DNA of 54,532 nt from an uncultured Haliea sp. (GTDB lineage: Bacteria; Pseudomonadota; Gammaproteobacteria; Pseudomonadales; Halieaceae): assembly GCA_913062625.1 (NCBI GenBank), contig CAJXWP010000013.1, forward strand, positions 1 through 54,532. The letters run 5' to 3'. Below the pieces are notes generated by a model. That model saw only the letters and a program-made list of their open reading frames with translations. It did no database searches and had not been told where the DNA came from. The position numbers and the translations under genes were made by a program. Positions 6,939-16,915 of the stretch are shown here, in pieces. Each line of letters opens with the position of its first letter. Position 1 is the first letter of the stretch.

Positions 6939-8576
6939 TTAAACGTCAGTCCCCGGAAAGGCGTAATCCTTGAACATCTGCCGCAGCTTGACCTTCTGTA
7001 CCTTACCGGTAGCCGTATGGGGCAGTTCATCAATAAACTCGACGGCATCCGGCGTCCACCACTTGGCAATCTTACCGTCAAACCATGCCAGCATATCCTC
7101 AGCGGTGAGGTCCTGTGACTCGGATCCACGTACCACAATTAACAGAGGTCGCTCGCTCCACTTGGGATGGAAATGTCCGATGACCGCTGCTTCTGCAACT
7201 TTGGGATGATCGGTTGCCGCGTTCTCCACTTCGATAGAGGAAATCCACTCGCCGCCCGATTTGATAACATCCTTGATGCGATCAGTGATAGCCATGTAGC
7301 CCTGTGGGTCGATGGTGGCCACATCACCGGTCTCGAACCAGCCCTCGTGCGCATGAGCATCAGACCCTTCCAATTTAAAATAACTGGAACACACCCAGGG
7401 TCCCCTTACCAGGAGCGAGCCAAAGGCCACACCGTCCCAAGGCAAGTCGTGGCCTTCATCGTCGACAATTTTCATCTCTACGCCGAAAATTTGCCGGCCC
7501 GCTTTGAGGCGCACTTTGGCGAATTCCTGCTCGCCTAAACTCTCTCTGGAATCCATGCTCGCATTGACCGTACCCAGCGGGCTCATCTCCGTCATACCCC
7601 AACCGACCCGCACCTCTACACCGTAGTGATCAAAATCCTCCATGATGGACAGGGGACAGGCCGCCCCACCCACAATGATTTGTCGCAGCGAAGCAACATC
7701 TTCACCGGAGGCCTTCAGATGCGCGAGCATGCCTAACCACACGGTAGGGACACCCGCCGACAGCGTTACACCCTCTTCGTTAATCAGGGTGGCCATAAAT
7801 TGACCATCACCCATTCTGTTGCCGGGCAACACCAACTTAGCGCCGGCCATGGGGCAGGAGTAGGGGTTACCCCAGGCGTTGACGTGAAACATAGGCACGA
7901 TTGGCATCACCACATCCCGCTGAGAAATACCCAATGCGTCCGGCATCATGGCGGCGTAAGCGTGCAATATCGTTGACCGATGGGAATACAGTACGCCCTT
8001 CGGATTACCGGTCGTGCCGGAGGTGTAGCACAGGGCACAGGCAGCGTTCTCGTCCAACGCCGGCCATTGAAAGCCTTCATTGCCGGCCGCAACCAGTGTT
8101 TCATAACACATCACATTGGGCAGACTGGTTTCGGGCATAGCCTCTGCGCTCGTCATTATCACCCACGCCTGCACTGCGGGACACTGATCCGCTAGACTTT
8201 CCGCCAGCGACACAAAGTCCGGATCGATGCAAACGTAGCGATCTTCTGCGTGATTGATGATGTAGGCAAGCTGTTCCGGGAAGAGGCGGGGGTTAATGGT
8301 ATGGCAGACATAGCCACTGCAGGCAGCGGCATAGTAAATCTCGAAATGCCGGTAATCGTTCCAGGCCAGTGTGGCAATCCGGTCGCCCTGTTCCAGCCCC
8401 CAAAGAGCCATGCCATCTGACAGTTTGCGTGTGCGCGCAAAGGCTTCTCGATACGTATAGCGATGTCGTGGCTGGTCGCCCATTACCGAGACGATCTCAA
8501 CGTCACCGTTGATGCGCTCCGCATGCTCCACGATGGAGGCAATCGACAATTGCATGTTCATCATCAATCCGTTCAT
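6939..8576 (-). CDS. Acyl-CoA ligase, medium/long-chain AlkK-type
   Basis: This class I adenylate-forming enzyme of 545 residues has CYTSGTTGNPKGVLYSHR at 183-200, GWGMTEMSPLGT in the middle, a GWFETGD motif and the C-terminal TATGKVQKVKLRQ catalytic-lysine segment. The length and N-terminus (SIASIVEHAERINGD) fit the medium-chain acyl-CoA synthetase branch. The reaction is ATP-dependent activation of a carboxylic acid to a CoA thioester in the cytoplasm; the acid could be a fatty acid or a steroid side-chain acid. AGAGGAAG lies before the first of several clustered ATG codons. It precedes the two CMD genes on the same strand, and they may form one transcript leading toward the fadD3 operon. 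Confidence 0.88.
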   Translation of the reverse strand: MNGLMMNMQLSIASIVEHAERINGDVEIVSVMGDQPRHRYTYREAFARTRKLSDGMALWGLEQGDRIATLAWNDYRHFEIYYAAACSGYVCHTINPRLFPEQLAYIINHAEDRYVCIDPDFVSLAESLADQCPAVQAWVIMTSAEAMPETSLPNVMCYETLVAAGNEGFQWPALDENAACALCYTSGTTGNPKGVLYSHRSTILHAYAAMMPDALGISQRDVVMPIVPMFHVNAWGNPYSCPMAGAKLVLPGNRMGDGQFMATLINEEGVTLSAGVPTVWLGMLAHLKASGEDVASLRQIIVGGAACPLSIMEDFDHYGVEVRVGWGMTEMSPLGTVNASMDSRESLGEQEFAKVRLKAGRQIFGVEMKIVDDEGHDLPWDGVAFGSLLVRGPWVCSSYFKLEGSDAHAHEGWFETGDVATIDPQGYMAITDRIKDVIKSGGEWISSIEVENAATDHPKVAEAAVIGHFHPKWSERPLLIVVRGSESQDLTAEDMLAWFDGKIAKWWTPDAVEFIDELPHTATGKVQKVKLRQMFKDYAFPGTDV

Positions 8577-8674
8577 CAGTCACTTCCTCTTCTTTGTTTT
8601 TCGTCGTGGGCCTATTCGATAGGGGGCTATCGGCCACAAAGACAATCAATCGGGGATACCGCGCAGCCCAATGA

Positions 8675-9511
8675 TCAAACGTCCAGTATTTCCCAGGTGT
8701 CATCGGGTGCATGTTCCCGCGCTCGGTTTTCCTCGCGCAGTTTAATCAGGTGGGCACTCAGTGAGAGCTGTGCCATCTTGTGGAGACCCGTATCGACATC
8801 ATCATAGACGACCTTTACTAACTGATCTAGCGGCACCCGCCCAGTCTTGCGCAAACTGTCGATGACTTTTTGTTCACGCTTCAGGCGGTGATTCACCAAC
8901 CAGTCCACCGTCGCTTTCGGTTCAGGCATGATGTCACCGTGGCCAGGAGCGATGAATTGCAGAGGATAATCCAGCAGCCGTTGCAGGGATTCGATATAAG
9001 ACTTCATATTGCCGCTAGGCGGAATAATCACCACCGTAGATCCATTCATTATGTGATCACCCGCAAACATCATTCCCTCTTCCTCTAGAAAGAAGCAATA
9101 ATGGTTACCGACGTGACCTGGGGTATGCACCGCGCGCAGCGTGAATTCTTTTGTCGACAGCACATAATCGTGCTGTAGCTCTATGGTTGGCTTGAACGTC
9201 GCATCCTGAAACATATCATCCGGTGGAGACGCCCCAATAACTTGCGCTCCTGTAGCCTCCGCTACTGCCTTCCAGGCCGGCGAATGATCCGGGTGAGTAT
9301 GAGTACAAACGATCCAGCGAATGCGATCACCAGCGGTATCGAGTATGGCATCGATATGTTCGGGCAGAGCAGGACCCGGGTCCAGCACCGCCACTTCATC
9401 ATCACCAAGCAGATACGTGTTGGTGCCCGGCCCCGTCATCACGCCCGCATTGGGTGCGACGAGTCGCCTGACCCTGCCGTTAAGCCGAAAAGGCACTCCA
9501 TGTTCAAACAT
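8675..9511 (-). CDS. MBL-fold metallo-hydrolase (LACTB2-like)
   Basis: This 278-residue protein has the metallo-beta-lactamase zinc motif HTHPDH at 71-76, the THTPGHVGNHY-like third-ligand region (HTPGHVGNH), GDHIMNG and APGHGD, plus a C-terminal winged-helix-like segment, as in the LACTB2-type branch. These enzymes hydrolyse phosphoesters, thioesters or RNA; the substrate cannot be read from the sequence. It starts 4 bases after fabV ends, so both are probably co-transcribed, and the acyl-CoA ligase begins 98 bases later. A thioesterase-like role would suit the neighbourhood but is only a guess. Confidence 0.85.
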   Translation of the reverse strand: MFEHGVPFRLNGRVRRLVAPNAGVMTGPGTNTYLLGDDEVAVLDPGPALPEHIDAILDTAGDRIRWIVCTHTHPDHSPAWKAVAEATGAQVIGASPPDDMFQDATFKPTIELQHDYVLSTKEFTLRAVHTPGHVGNHYCFFLEEEGMMFAGDHIMNGSTVVIIPPSGNMKSYIESLQRLLDYPLQFIAPGHGDIMPEPKATVDWLVNHRLKREQKVIDSLRKTGRVPLDQLVKVVYDDVDTGLHKMAQLSLSAHLIKLREENRAREHAPDDTWEILDV

Positions 9512-9515
9512 AGAC

Positions 9516-10706
9516 TTAGACCATATTATTGATAAGAACTTCAGGATTCACATCGGCGGTGTAATCCACACCGTCTACTTCAAAACCGAACAACTGCAGG
9601 AACTCTCGCTTGTAACCCTCAAAATCCGACAACTGACGCAGGGTTTCCGTGTTGACACCCTGCCATAGCGTCGCCACCGCATTTTGTATCGCGGGATCCA
9701 GCTCCTTGCCGTCGGCGCGCAACCGTCCCTCATCATCCAGATAAGGATGGGTGCTATAGAGCGAATCACGGAACAGGCCGTCAATTTGCTCAATACAACC
9801 CTCGTGACTGCCTTGCTGCTTCATCACCTTGAACAGCAGAGCCAGGTAAATAGGCATGGCGGGGATCGCTGCGCTCGCTTGGGTGACCACCGCTTTAAGG
9901 ACTGACACACGAGCATCTCCTCCCTTTGCGGCCATGCGCTCACGGATCGCAACGACACGCTTGTCTAGATCTTTTTTAGCTGCGCCAATGGTGCCATGCC
10001 AGTAGATATCCCAGGTCAGTTTCTCCCCAATATAAGTATAAGCGGTCGTCTTCGCGCCATCAGCCAATACACCGGCATCGTCCAGTGCATCAATCCACAT
10101 CTGCCAGTCTTCACCACCCATGACTGCCACTGTATTGTCTATTTCATCCTGCGTGGCCTGCTCCAAATGAAAATCCTGCACCTCTTCCTTATCGGTATTA
10201 ACGCCCTTTTGTACAGCATCACCCCCGATAGGCTTGAGCGTGGAGTTGTGCACCACGCCGGTAATTGGATGTTGTCGGCGCGGGGATGCCAGACTGTAGA
10301 CTACCAAATCAATCTGCCCCATATCGGCTTTGATCGTGTCGATAGCCTTTTGCTTGACGGCGTTGCTGAAAGCATCACCATTAATACTCTTGGCATACAA
10401 ACCATCGGCCTGCGCGTAGCTGTGAAAAGCCGCCGAGTTATACCACCCAGCCGTTCCAGGTTTGGTCTGCGTGCCCTCTTTTTCGAAAAAGATTCCGAGT
10501 GTCTTAGCACCGCAACCAAACGCCGCCGTGATGCGCGATGACAGGCCATAACCGGTGGATGCGCCAATCACCAGCACCCGCTTTGGACCGTCCGCTATCG
10601 GCCCTTGAGACTTCACATACTCTATCTGCCGCTTGATATTGGCGTCGCAACCGGCCGGATGACTCGTGATACAAAGAAATCCGCGGACGCGTGGTTTAAT
10701 GATCAT
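9516..10706 (-). CDS. fabV: FabV, trans-2-enoyl-ACP/CoA reductase (NADH)
   Basis: The protein has 396 residues, the normal FabV length, with the N-terminal [20 protein letters not shown] and the nucleotide-binding [13 protein letters not shown] at 47-58. The catalytic Tyr-x8-Lys pair falls at Y235 and K244, the numbering known for characterised FabV proteins. It reduces enoyl-ACP in the last step of fatty acid elongation, is cytoplasmic, and is usually insensitive to triclosan. The ATG is preferred over a TTG two codons upstream. It is the first gene of this minus-strand series, divergent from miaE with a 183-base gap. A role in reducing catabolic enoyl-CoA cannot be excluded given the neighbours. 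Confidence 0.95.
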   Translation of the reverse strand: MIIKPRVRGFLCITSHPAGCDANIKRQIEYVKSQGPIADGPKRVLVIGASTGYGLSSRITAAFGCGAKTLGIFFEKEGTQTKPGTAGWYNSAAFHSYAQADGLYAKSINGDAFSNAVKQKAIDTIKADMGQIDLVVYSLASPRRQHPITGVVHNSTLKPIGGDAVQKGVNTDKEEVQDFHLEQATQDEIDNTVAVMGGEDWQMWIDALDDAGVLADGAKTTAYTYIGEKLTWDIYWHGTIGAAKKDLDKRVVAIRERMAAKGGDARVSVLKAVVTQASAAIPAMPIYLALLFKVMKQQGSHEGCIEQIDGLFRDSLYSTHPYLDDEGRLRADGKELDPAIQNAVATLWQGVNTETLRQLSDFEGYKREFLQLFGFEVDGVDYTADVNPEVLINNMV

Positions 10707-10889
10707 TGGCAAATCTATCCTGTTGTGTGGATCAATGTCAGACTCAGCCTCAGCTTGCCCAACCCGAAAGCGACAACAAAGTTTAGCATATTGGCCGTGT
10801 ACTGCCGCAAGTTGTGTTGTCCTGTCGTCTTGTGTTCGCTGCTCACTTGACGTTCAATAGCAGCCCTTAAACAAACGACCATTGTCTGT

Positions 10890-11468
10890 ATGCTGGAATC
10901 ACCCCTTCGCTTCGCCACACCTCCTGCCTGGACCACCGCGGTTATGGGCAACTTCGATGGTTTCCTACTCGACCATGCGACTGCTGAAAAAAAAGCCTCA
11001 GGCATGGCAATCTCCATGCTGTCCCACTACCCTGATCGCACCGAACTAGTGTCCGCCATGGCGGACCTAGCGATAGAAGAGCTAACCCATTACCGCGAAG
11101 TCCTCAAATGGATACACCGGCGTGGACTCATCACCACGCCAGACCAGAAGGATCCCTATGTCGGCGCATTTCGCCAATCACTGCGCCAGGGCAGTGATAT
11201 CTATTTTCTGGACCGCCTGCTGACCGCGAGCATTATAGAGGCCCGCGGAGCCGAACGTTTTGCACTGGTAGCCGAAGCACTGGAGCCCGGCCCGTTAAAG
11301 AAATTCTACCAATCCATCGCCCGCTCCGAGGCGCGCCACTTTGAGCTGTTTCTGGAATTGGCACAAAGGTACCTTGATCACGACATGATTGCGCAACGCT
11401 GGGATGAACTGCTGGATATCGAGGCCGGTATCGTCGCAACTTTACCCATACGAGCAGCGCTGCACTGA
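10890..11468 (+). CDS. miaE: MiaE, tRNA-(ms2io6A)-hydroxylase
   Basis: This 192-residue protein has a ferritin-like four-helix bundle with diiron-type ligands: EEL-H near residues 63-67 (IEELTHYREV), a middle IIEARGAERF glutamate and SEARHFELF with Glu and His near 147-150. The opening FATPPAWTTAV is typical of MiaE. It uses O2 to hydroxylate the isopentenyl group of ms2i6A37 in tRNAs that read UNN codons. It is transcribed divergently from fabV and followed 16 bases later by a glycosyltransferase-like gene. The identification is firm; dependence on an upstream ms2i6A pathway is known from other bacteria. Confidence 0.93.
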   Translation: MLESPLRFATPPAWTTAVMGNFDGFLLDHATAEKKASGMAISMLSHYPDRTELVSAMADLAIEELTHYREVLKWIHRRGLITTPDQKDPYVGAFRQSLRQGSDIYFLDRLLTASIIEARGAERFALVAEALEPGPLKKFYQSIARSEARHFELFLELAQRYLDHDMIAQRWDELLDIEAGIVATLPIRAALH

Positions 11469-11484
11469 TGGTGTTCACTCAGTA

Positions 11485-12789
11485 ATGCATGACAGTGTCG
11501 CCCTGCAGCGCTATCTGCAAAGGCACACGGAAACGGATCTGCCCAGGCACCGTTTTGCACAACCCCATTGGGTTCATGTGGTGATCATTCCTGCTTATAG
11601 GGAAGCACCTGCGTTACTCAGGCGATTGAGGCAGATGCCAGCAGGCAGTGGTCGCACACTGATCATTCTTGTACTCAACCGCCCCGATACTGATCACGAC
11701 CCACAGGCTAACGCCGACCTGCGAATGGCTCTGCAAAATCAATCGTTGCCGCAGATGCAACGTGGCCCTGTCCCTATTCAATGCTTGAACGATCACACTG
11801 ACCTTTACCTGTTCGATATTGAATCACTGCATGGGCCGACACCCGCCGCTCTCGGCGTAGGGCTTGCGCGTAAAACAGGCTGCGATTTGGCGCTGCAGTG
11901 GATGGTCGCTGGCGGGATTAGCGGCCAATGGCTGTGCTGCACCGACGCCGACGCCAGCGTGCCACAGGATTACTTCAACCAACTCGATAGTGCAGCATCG
12001 GATGCCGTAGCTGCTGTTTTCCGGTTCCAACATATCCCCGGTGGGGAGGAAGACTGTGACGCCGCCACTGCGCTGTATGAATTGCGCCTGCATCACTATG
12101 TTCTGGGGCTACACTATGCTGGGTCTCCCTATGCACACCACACGTTGGGGAGTTGCATCGCCATCCGCGCTAGCGCTTATGTGCAAGTGCGCGGTTTTCC
12201 AAAACGCGCTGGCGCCGAGGATTTTTATATCCTAAACAAACTGGCCAAAATTGGACCCGTTAGCAGACTGTCAGGACAGTGTATCCAACTGCAATCGCGA
12301 CAATCATCACGCGTTCCCTTCGGAACAGGCCCAGCAGTGGCCGCCATTATCGCCGCCGGGCGGCCAGAAGATGTTCGAGTTTTTGACCACCCCCGCTGTT
12401 TTGAGGCCCTTAAGGCATTACTGGCAAGCTTGCCTGAACTAATACAAGCCCCCGATGCGGCGTTTTCCCAACTGCTCGTCAGACAAGGACTTGACGCAAC
12501 AGTGGCCGAGCAATCGGATGTTGCACTGCGGGCTCTGGGATTACAATCAGGGCTCCTTCACTGCCGGCGACAAAGCAGGACGAACGCGCAATTCGAGCGT
12601 CAATTCCACCAGTGGTTTGACGCGTTTCGCACACTGAAATTTATTCATTTGCTACGCGACGCTGGCTGGGAGCAACAATCCTTGATTCAACTCGACGCCT
12701 TACGACCAAACCTTTGGCCTCCTGCCGCACAACCACCGCACACCATCGCGCAACTGCGAGCTCAGGTATCGCGACGGGACAGCGATTAA
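11485..12789 (+). CDS. GT2-like glycosyltransferase, cytoplasmic
   Basis: The chosen reading has 434 residues. HVVIIPAYRE at 31-40 is the opening beta-alpha unit of a GT-A fold, and DADASVPQDYF at 154-164 supplies a DxD-type metal site. ALGVGLARKTGCDLALQWM precedes it, and a downstream GAEDFYILNKL is reminiscent of the ED acceptor motif. No signal peptide or membrane helix is visible, so it probably acts on a soluble or membrane-surface acceptor. The start is the ATG 16 bases after miaE; a longer in-frame extension into miaE is unlikely. The donor and acceptor are unknown. Confidence 0.75.
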   Translation: MHDSVALQRYLQRHTETDLPRHRFAQPHWVHVVIIPAYREAPALLRRLRQMPAGSGRTLIILVLNRPDTDHDPQANADLRMALQNQSLPQMQRGPVPIQCLNDHTDLYLFDIESLHGPTPAALGVGLARKTGCDLALQWMVAGGISGQWLCCTDADASVPQDYFNQLDSAASDAVAAVFRFQHIPGGEEDCDAATALYELRLHHYVLGLHYAGSPYAHHTLGSCIAIRASAYVQVRGFPKRAGAEDFYILNKLAKIGPVSRLSGQCIQLQSRQSSRVPFGTGPAVAAIIAAGRPEDVRVFDHPRCFEALKALLASLPELIQAPDAAFSQLLVRQGLDATVAEQSDVALRALGLQSGLLHCRRQSRTNAQFERQFHQWFDAFRTLKFIHLLRDAGWEQQSLIQLDALRPNLWPPAAQPPHTIAQLRAQVSRRDSD

Positions 12790-12883
12790 TACGAGCTGGC
12801 GTCAATAGCAAGAACGTTGTTAGCCCTGCCGACACGCCGCTTCACGCTGTCTAGTGGAGAGCCCTTTTGCGTTCCAGTAAGCT

Positions 12884-14245
12884 TTACAAACTGAGCTGAC
12901 GAATATCACTGAGCAGAGACACTATGCGGGTTAAAAATCGCCCGCCATCACCGCCGTTCACCACTCTATGATCGTAAGACAGCGCAACGGGCATCATCAT
13001 GCGCGGTGCGAACTCTGCGCCGTTCCACAGTGGCTTAATCGCTGCCTTCGACACCCCAAGGATGGCTACCTCTGGGGTATTGACGATGGGTGTAAAACCA
13101 TTACCGCCGATAGTGCCCAGACTAGAAACGGTAAAACACCCACCCTGCATCTCTGCTGGCAGGAGCTTGCGGTCACGAGCCCGGCTCGCAAGCTCTGCCA
13201 CTTCGTGCGCCAATTCCCAAACAGTTTTCCTGTCGACGTCGCGAATCACGGGCACCATCAGACCGACGGGGGTATCAACTGCCACACCGATATGAATGTA
13301 TTTCTTGTGAACCAGGTCTTCGCCGCCGCGCGCCAGTGAACTGTTGATTTTGGGGTTATCGCGCAGTGCAAGCGCACAGGCCTTCAGCAAAAAAGGTAAT
13401 GGCGTTATGCGCGTCGAGCGCCGTTCAGCCTCCGCCTTGAGCCCCGCGCGAAATTCTTCTAGGTTGGTAATATCCGCCTCATCGAACTGGGTTACATGGG
13501 GCACATTGAGCCAGCTGCGGTGCATGTTGGCAGCCGTCAGCTTATCCAGTTTGCTGCGCGGAGTGACTTCGACCTCACCAAATTTTGCAAAATCAGTTTC
13601 GGGAACGGCAGGGACACCCATGCCACCAGTGATGGCGCCTGCAGGTTCGCGTATTACCTTGCGCACAAACTGTTGCAGATCTTCTTTGAGGACACGACCT
13701 TGCGGGCCAGTGCCCTTTACTCGCTCCAACGGAACGCCGAGTTCTCGTGCCAGCTTTCTGACTGCCGGGCCTGCGTATACTTCCCCGGCAGCTTCCCGTG
13801 ATAACGCTGCAACCTCCTCTGATGCCGCCGGTGCTGCGCTCGCCACGGGCACTTCTTCCACAACCGGCATCTCTTTCGCTGCCGGCGCCTGTGTATCCGC
13901 GACTACCTCTTGCTCCGCCACTACCTCATCTGCACTGGACGCATCACTTGCAACGTGCGCCTGATTCTCTGCAAGCTCAGGAGCCGGAGCCGCCTCCACG
14001 ATGTGCTCGGCGACGTCTATCATCGCCACCGCTGCACCTTCTGCCAACTGGTCACCTTCCGCCACCAGTAGCTCAACAACGGTGCCGGCAGCAGTAGCGG
14101 GGATCTCCATGGATGCCTTGTCAGACTCCAACACAATAAGGCTCTGATCCAGCACAACCTGATCACCCACCGCCACTAGTAGCTCGATCACTTCAGCACC
14201 TTCGGCGCCACCGATGTCAGGCACTACTACTTGTTGTATAGGCAC
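12884..14245 (-). CDS. aceF: Pyruvate dehydrogenase E2, dihydrolipoyl acetyltransferase
   Basis: The protein has 453 residues: one lipoyl domain at 1-75 with the acceptor lysine K43 in ESDKASMEIP, an Ala/Val/Glu/Pro-rich flexible linker (about 80-150), a peripheral subunit-binding domain (about 155-195, AGPAVRKLARELGV) and a catalytic domain to the end. The active site DHRVVNGG has His426 and Asn in place of the more common Asp of HxxxDG, as in several pseudomonad AceF proteins. It transfers acetyl groups from E1 to CoA. It starts with GTG behind GAGGGAA, 18 bases after aceE. With one lipoyl domain it is shorter than the three-lipoyl enterobacterial enzyme. The E3 gene lpd is not in the window. 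Confidence 0.95.
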   Translation of the reverse strand: MPIQQVVVPDIGGAEGAEVIELLVAVGDQVVLDQSLIVLESDKASMEIPATAAGTVVELLVAEGDQLAEGAAVAMIDVAEHIVEAAPAPELAENQAHVASDASSADEVVAEQEVVADTQAPAAKEMPVVEEVPVASAAPAASEEVAALSREAAGEVYAGPAVRKLARELGVPLERVKGTGPQGRVLKEDLQQFVRKVIREPAGAITGGMGVPAVPETDFAKFGEVEVTPRSKLDKLTAANMHRSWLNVPHVTQFDEADITNLEEFRAGLKAEAERRSTRITPLPFLLKACALALRDNPKINSSLARGGEDLVHKKYIHIGVAVDTPVGLMVPVIRDVDRKTVWELAHEVAELASRARDRKLLPAEMQGGCFTVSSLGTIGGNGFTPIVNTPEVAILGVSKAAIKPLWNGAEFAPRMMMPVALSYDHRVVNGGDGGRFLTRIVSLLSDIRQLSL

Positions 14246-14263
14246 GCCGTATTCCCTCTTAGC

Positions 14264-16915
14264 TTAGACTGTTAACGGGTTAGACTTGTCCGGATCAATG
14301 CCCAGCGCACCGATAGCCTGGGTCACTAGGCCCTTCTCGATCTGCCCCTCATCCGCCAGCGCCTTTAGCGCCGCCAGTACGATATATTCGCGGCTAACCT
14401 CGAAGAACTCGCGCAACTTACTGCGCGTATCAGAACGACCGAAGCCATCAGTACCCAACACAGTATAGGGTCCCGGTACAAACTCCCGAATTTGGTCAGC
14501 GTACGATTTCAGATAGTCTGTCGCAGCCACTGCAGGGCCACTAGCATCACGCAACAGTCGGGTAACATAGGGCACTCTGGGCTCGGCTTCAGGGTGCAAC
14601 AGATTCCAACGCTGCACGGCTTTACCTTCCCGTTGCAATTCATTCACGCTGGTCATACTCCAGACATCTGCCGCTACCTGATAGTCACTCTCGAGAATCG
14701 CTGCAGCGGCCTCAACCTCGCGCAGAATCGCGCCACAGCCCATTAACTGAACACGCAAATCTCCCGGCGCAGTAGACGCCTTAAACTGATACATACCCTG
14801 AACAATGCCATCTTCGACACCCTGTGGCATTTCTGGCTGAATGTAGTTTTCATTCATCGTAGTGATGTAATAAAATCGATTCTCACCCTGGTTAAACATG
14901 CGATGTAATCCATCGTGGATAATCACTGCCAGCTCATAGGCGTAGGTTGGATCGTAGCTCACGCAGTTCGGTATCGTACTTGCCAGTAAGTGACTGTGCC
15001 CGTCTTGGTGTTGCAGTCCCTCGCCATTCAAAGTGGTACGTCCCGCTGTCGCACCGATGAGAAATCCACGCGCCTGACTGTCGCCGGCTGCCCAGGCCAA
15101 ATCCCCAATGCGCTGAAAACCAAACATGGAGTAAAAAATATAAAACGGCACCATAGGATACGCACTGGTGCTGTAAGACGTGGCTGCGGCCAACCAGGCC
15201 GAAAATGCGCCCGCCTCGTTAATGCCCTCCTCCAGAATCTGCCCCTTGATGTCCTCTTTATAAAACATCATCTGGCCCGCGTCTTGCGGTGTGTAACGCT
15301 GGCCTACTGAAGAATAAATCCCGAGCTGCCGGAACATCCCTTCCATGCCAAACGTACGCGCTTCATCCGGCACAATAGGCACCACTCGCTGCCCAATATC
15401 GGCATCCTTCACCAAACTAGAAAGCATACGCACAAAGGCCATCGTAGTAGAAACCTCCCGCTCACCACTGCTCTTAAGCTGATTGCCAAAAGCCGTCAGT
15501 GGTGGTGTCTCCAGTAAATCCATAGCTTCGCGTCGCCTCGGCAACAACCCGCCCAGCGCCTGCCTGCGCTCAAGCATATAGCGCATCTCTGGGCTCTCTG
15601 CCGGCGGCCGGTAGTACGGCACATTTTCTAACTCGGCATCAGTAATGGGAATGTCAAAGCGGTCGCGGAAGGCCTTGAGACTTTTTATGTCGAGCTTTTT
15701 CAGGGCATGAGTTTCATTGTTCGCCTGGCCGGCTTCACCTGTGCCATAACCCTTCACAGTCATTGCCAGAATCACGGTGGGACGGTCATGCTCGGCAACG
15801 GCAGCGGCATAGGCTGCGTATACTTTGTAGGGATCGTGTCCACCCCGGTTAAGGTACATGATATCGTCATCTGACAGATCGTCCACCAGCTCCAGAAGTT
15901 CGGGATATTTACCGAAGAAATGCTCCCTAGTATAGGCACCGCCATTGAACTTGTAGTTTTGCAACTCGCCGTCACAGACTTCATCCATCCGTTTCTGCAG
16001 CAGGCCTGTTTTATCTTTCTCCAGCAGACGATCCCACTTGCGGCCCCAGATCACCTTAATCACATTCCAGCCTGCGCCACGGAAAATGCCTTCCAGCTCT
16101 TGAATGATTTTGCCGTTGCCTCGCACCGGACCATCCAGGCGCTGCAAGTTGCAGTTGATCACAAAATTTAGATTGCCCATCCCTTCGCGGCCGGCGAGCG
16201 ATATGGCGCCGAGGGACTCAGGCTCATCACATTCACCGTCGCCGATGAAGCACCAGACTTCTCTGTCGCCGTGATCCAGCAAACCGCGATCCTGCTGGTA
16301 CTTCATTACGCGCGCCTGATAAATCGCTTGTATCGGACCGAGTCCCATGGAGACGGTGGGAAACTGCCAGTAATCAGGCATCAGCCACGGGTGCGGATAG
16401 GATGAGAGCCCATGGCCTCCCACCTCCCGCCGAAAGTTATCCAATTGTTCCTCCGTCAGGCGCTCTTCCAGATATGAGCGCGCATACATGCCTGGCGCAC
16501 TGTGTCCCTGATAAAACACCAGATCTCCGGGGTGACCCCCCTCCGTGCCGCGAAAGAAATGGTTAAAGCCCACATCATATAAGGTAGCGCTGGAAGAAAA
16601 GCTGGATATATGCCCGCCCAGTCCGTCATCGTTATCATTACCGCGCATCACCATAGCCAGCGCATTCCAGCGCACCAACGAGCGAATCCGGCGCTCCATA
16701 AACACATCACCGGGCATCATTTTTTCTTCGGAAGGCGCGATGGTATTAGAAAAAGGGGTGGTGATAGCCGAAGGCAGGCGCAGGCGAGCGTTGATGGCGT
16801 GCTTGGACAACTCCAGTAGCAAAAAAGAAGCGCGCTCAGCGCCCGCATTCTTTACCACATCGTCAAGCGCATCAAGCCACTCGCGAGTTTCCGGGGGGTT
16901 TAAGTCTTCCTTCAT
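14264..16915 (-). CDS. aceE: Pyruvate dehydrogenase E1 component, homodimeric type
   Basis: At 883 residues this is the usual length for gammaproteobacterial AceE. The thiamine diphosphate motif GDGECDEPESLGA begins at residue 225 and ends with NLNFVINCN; RGTEGGHPGDLVFYQGHSAPG and NDNDDGLGGH are further family signatures. It decarboxylates pyruvate and acetylates the E2 lipoyl group. It is the first gene of aceE-aceF and sits after a 289-base intergenic region that should hold the promoter. Nothing unusual is seen in the reading frame. Confidence 0.97.
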   Translation of the reverse strand: MKEDLNPPETREWLDALDDVVKNAGAERASFLLLELSKHAINARLRLPSAITTPFSNTIAPSEEKMMPGDVFMERRIRSLVRWNALAMVMRGNDNDDGLGGHISSFSSSATLYDVGFNHFFRGTEGGHPGDLVFYQGHSAPGMYARSYLEERLTEEQLDNFRREVGGHGLSSYPHPWLMPDYWQFPTVSMGLGPIQAIYQARVMKYQQDRGLLDHGDREVWCFIGDGECDEPESLGAISLAGREGMGNLNFVINCNLQRLDGPVRGNGKIIQELEGIFRGAGWNVIKVIWGRKWDRLLEKDKTGLLQKRMDEVCDGELQNYKFNGGAYTREHFFGKYPELLELVDDLSDDDIMYLNRGGHDPYKVYAAYAAAVAEHDRPTVILAMTVKGYGTGEAGQANNETHALKKLDIKSLKAFRDRFDIPITDAELENVPYYRPPAESPEMRYMLERRQALGGLLPRRREAMDLLETPPLTAFGNQLKSSGEREVSTTMAFVRMLSSLVKDADIGQRVVPIVPDEARTFGMEGMFRQLGIYSSVGQRYTPQDAGQMMFYKEDIKGQILEEGINEAGAFSAWLAAATSYSTSAYPMVPFYIFYSMFGFQRIGDLAWAAGDSQARGFLIGATAGRTTLNGEGLQHQDGHSHLLASTIPNCVSYDPTYAYELAVIIHDGLHRMFNQGENRFYYITTMNENYIQPEMPQGVEDGIVQGMYQFKASTAPGDLRVQLMGCGAILREVEAAAAILESDYQVAADVWSMTSVNELQREGKAVQRWNLLHPEAEPRVPYVTRLLRDASGPAVAATDYLKSYADQIREFVPGPYTVLGTDGFGRSDTRSKLREFFEVSREYIVLAALKALADEGQIEKGLVTQAIGALGIDPDKSNPLTV

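Noticed and set aside
10715-11017. Minus-strand reading of about 100 codons upstream of fabV
   Set aside because: It overlaps miaE antisense, lacks a ribosome site and ends in the fabV promoter region.
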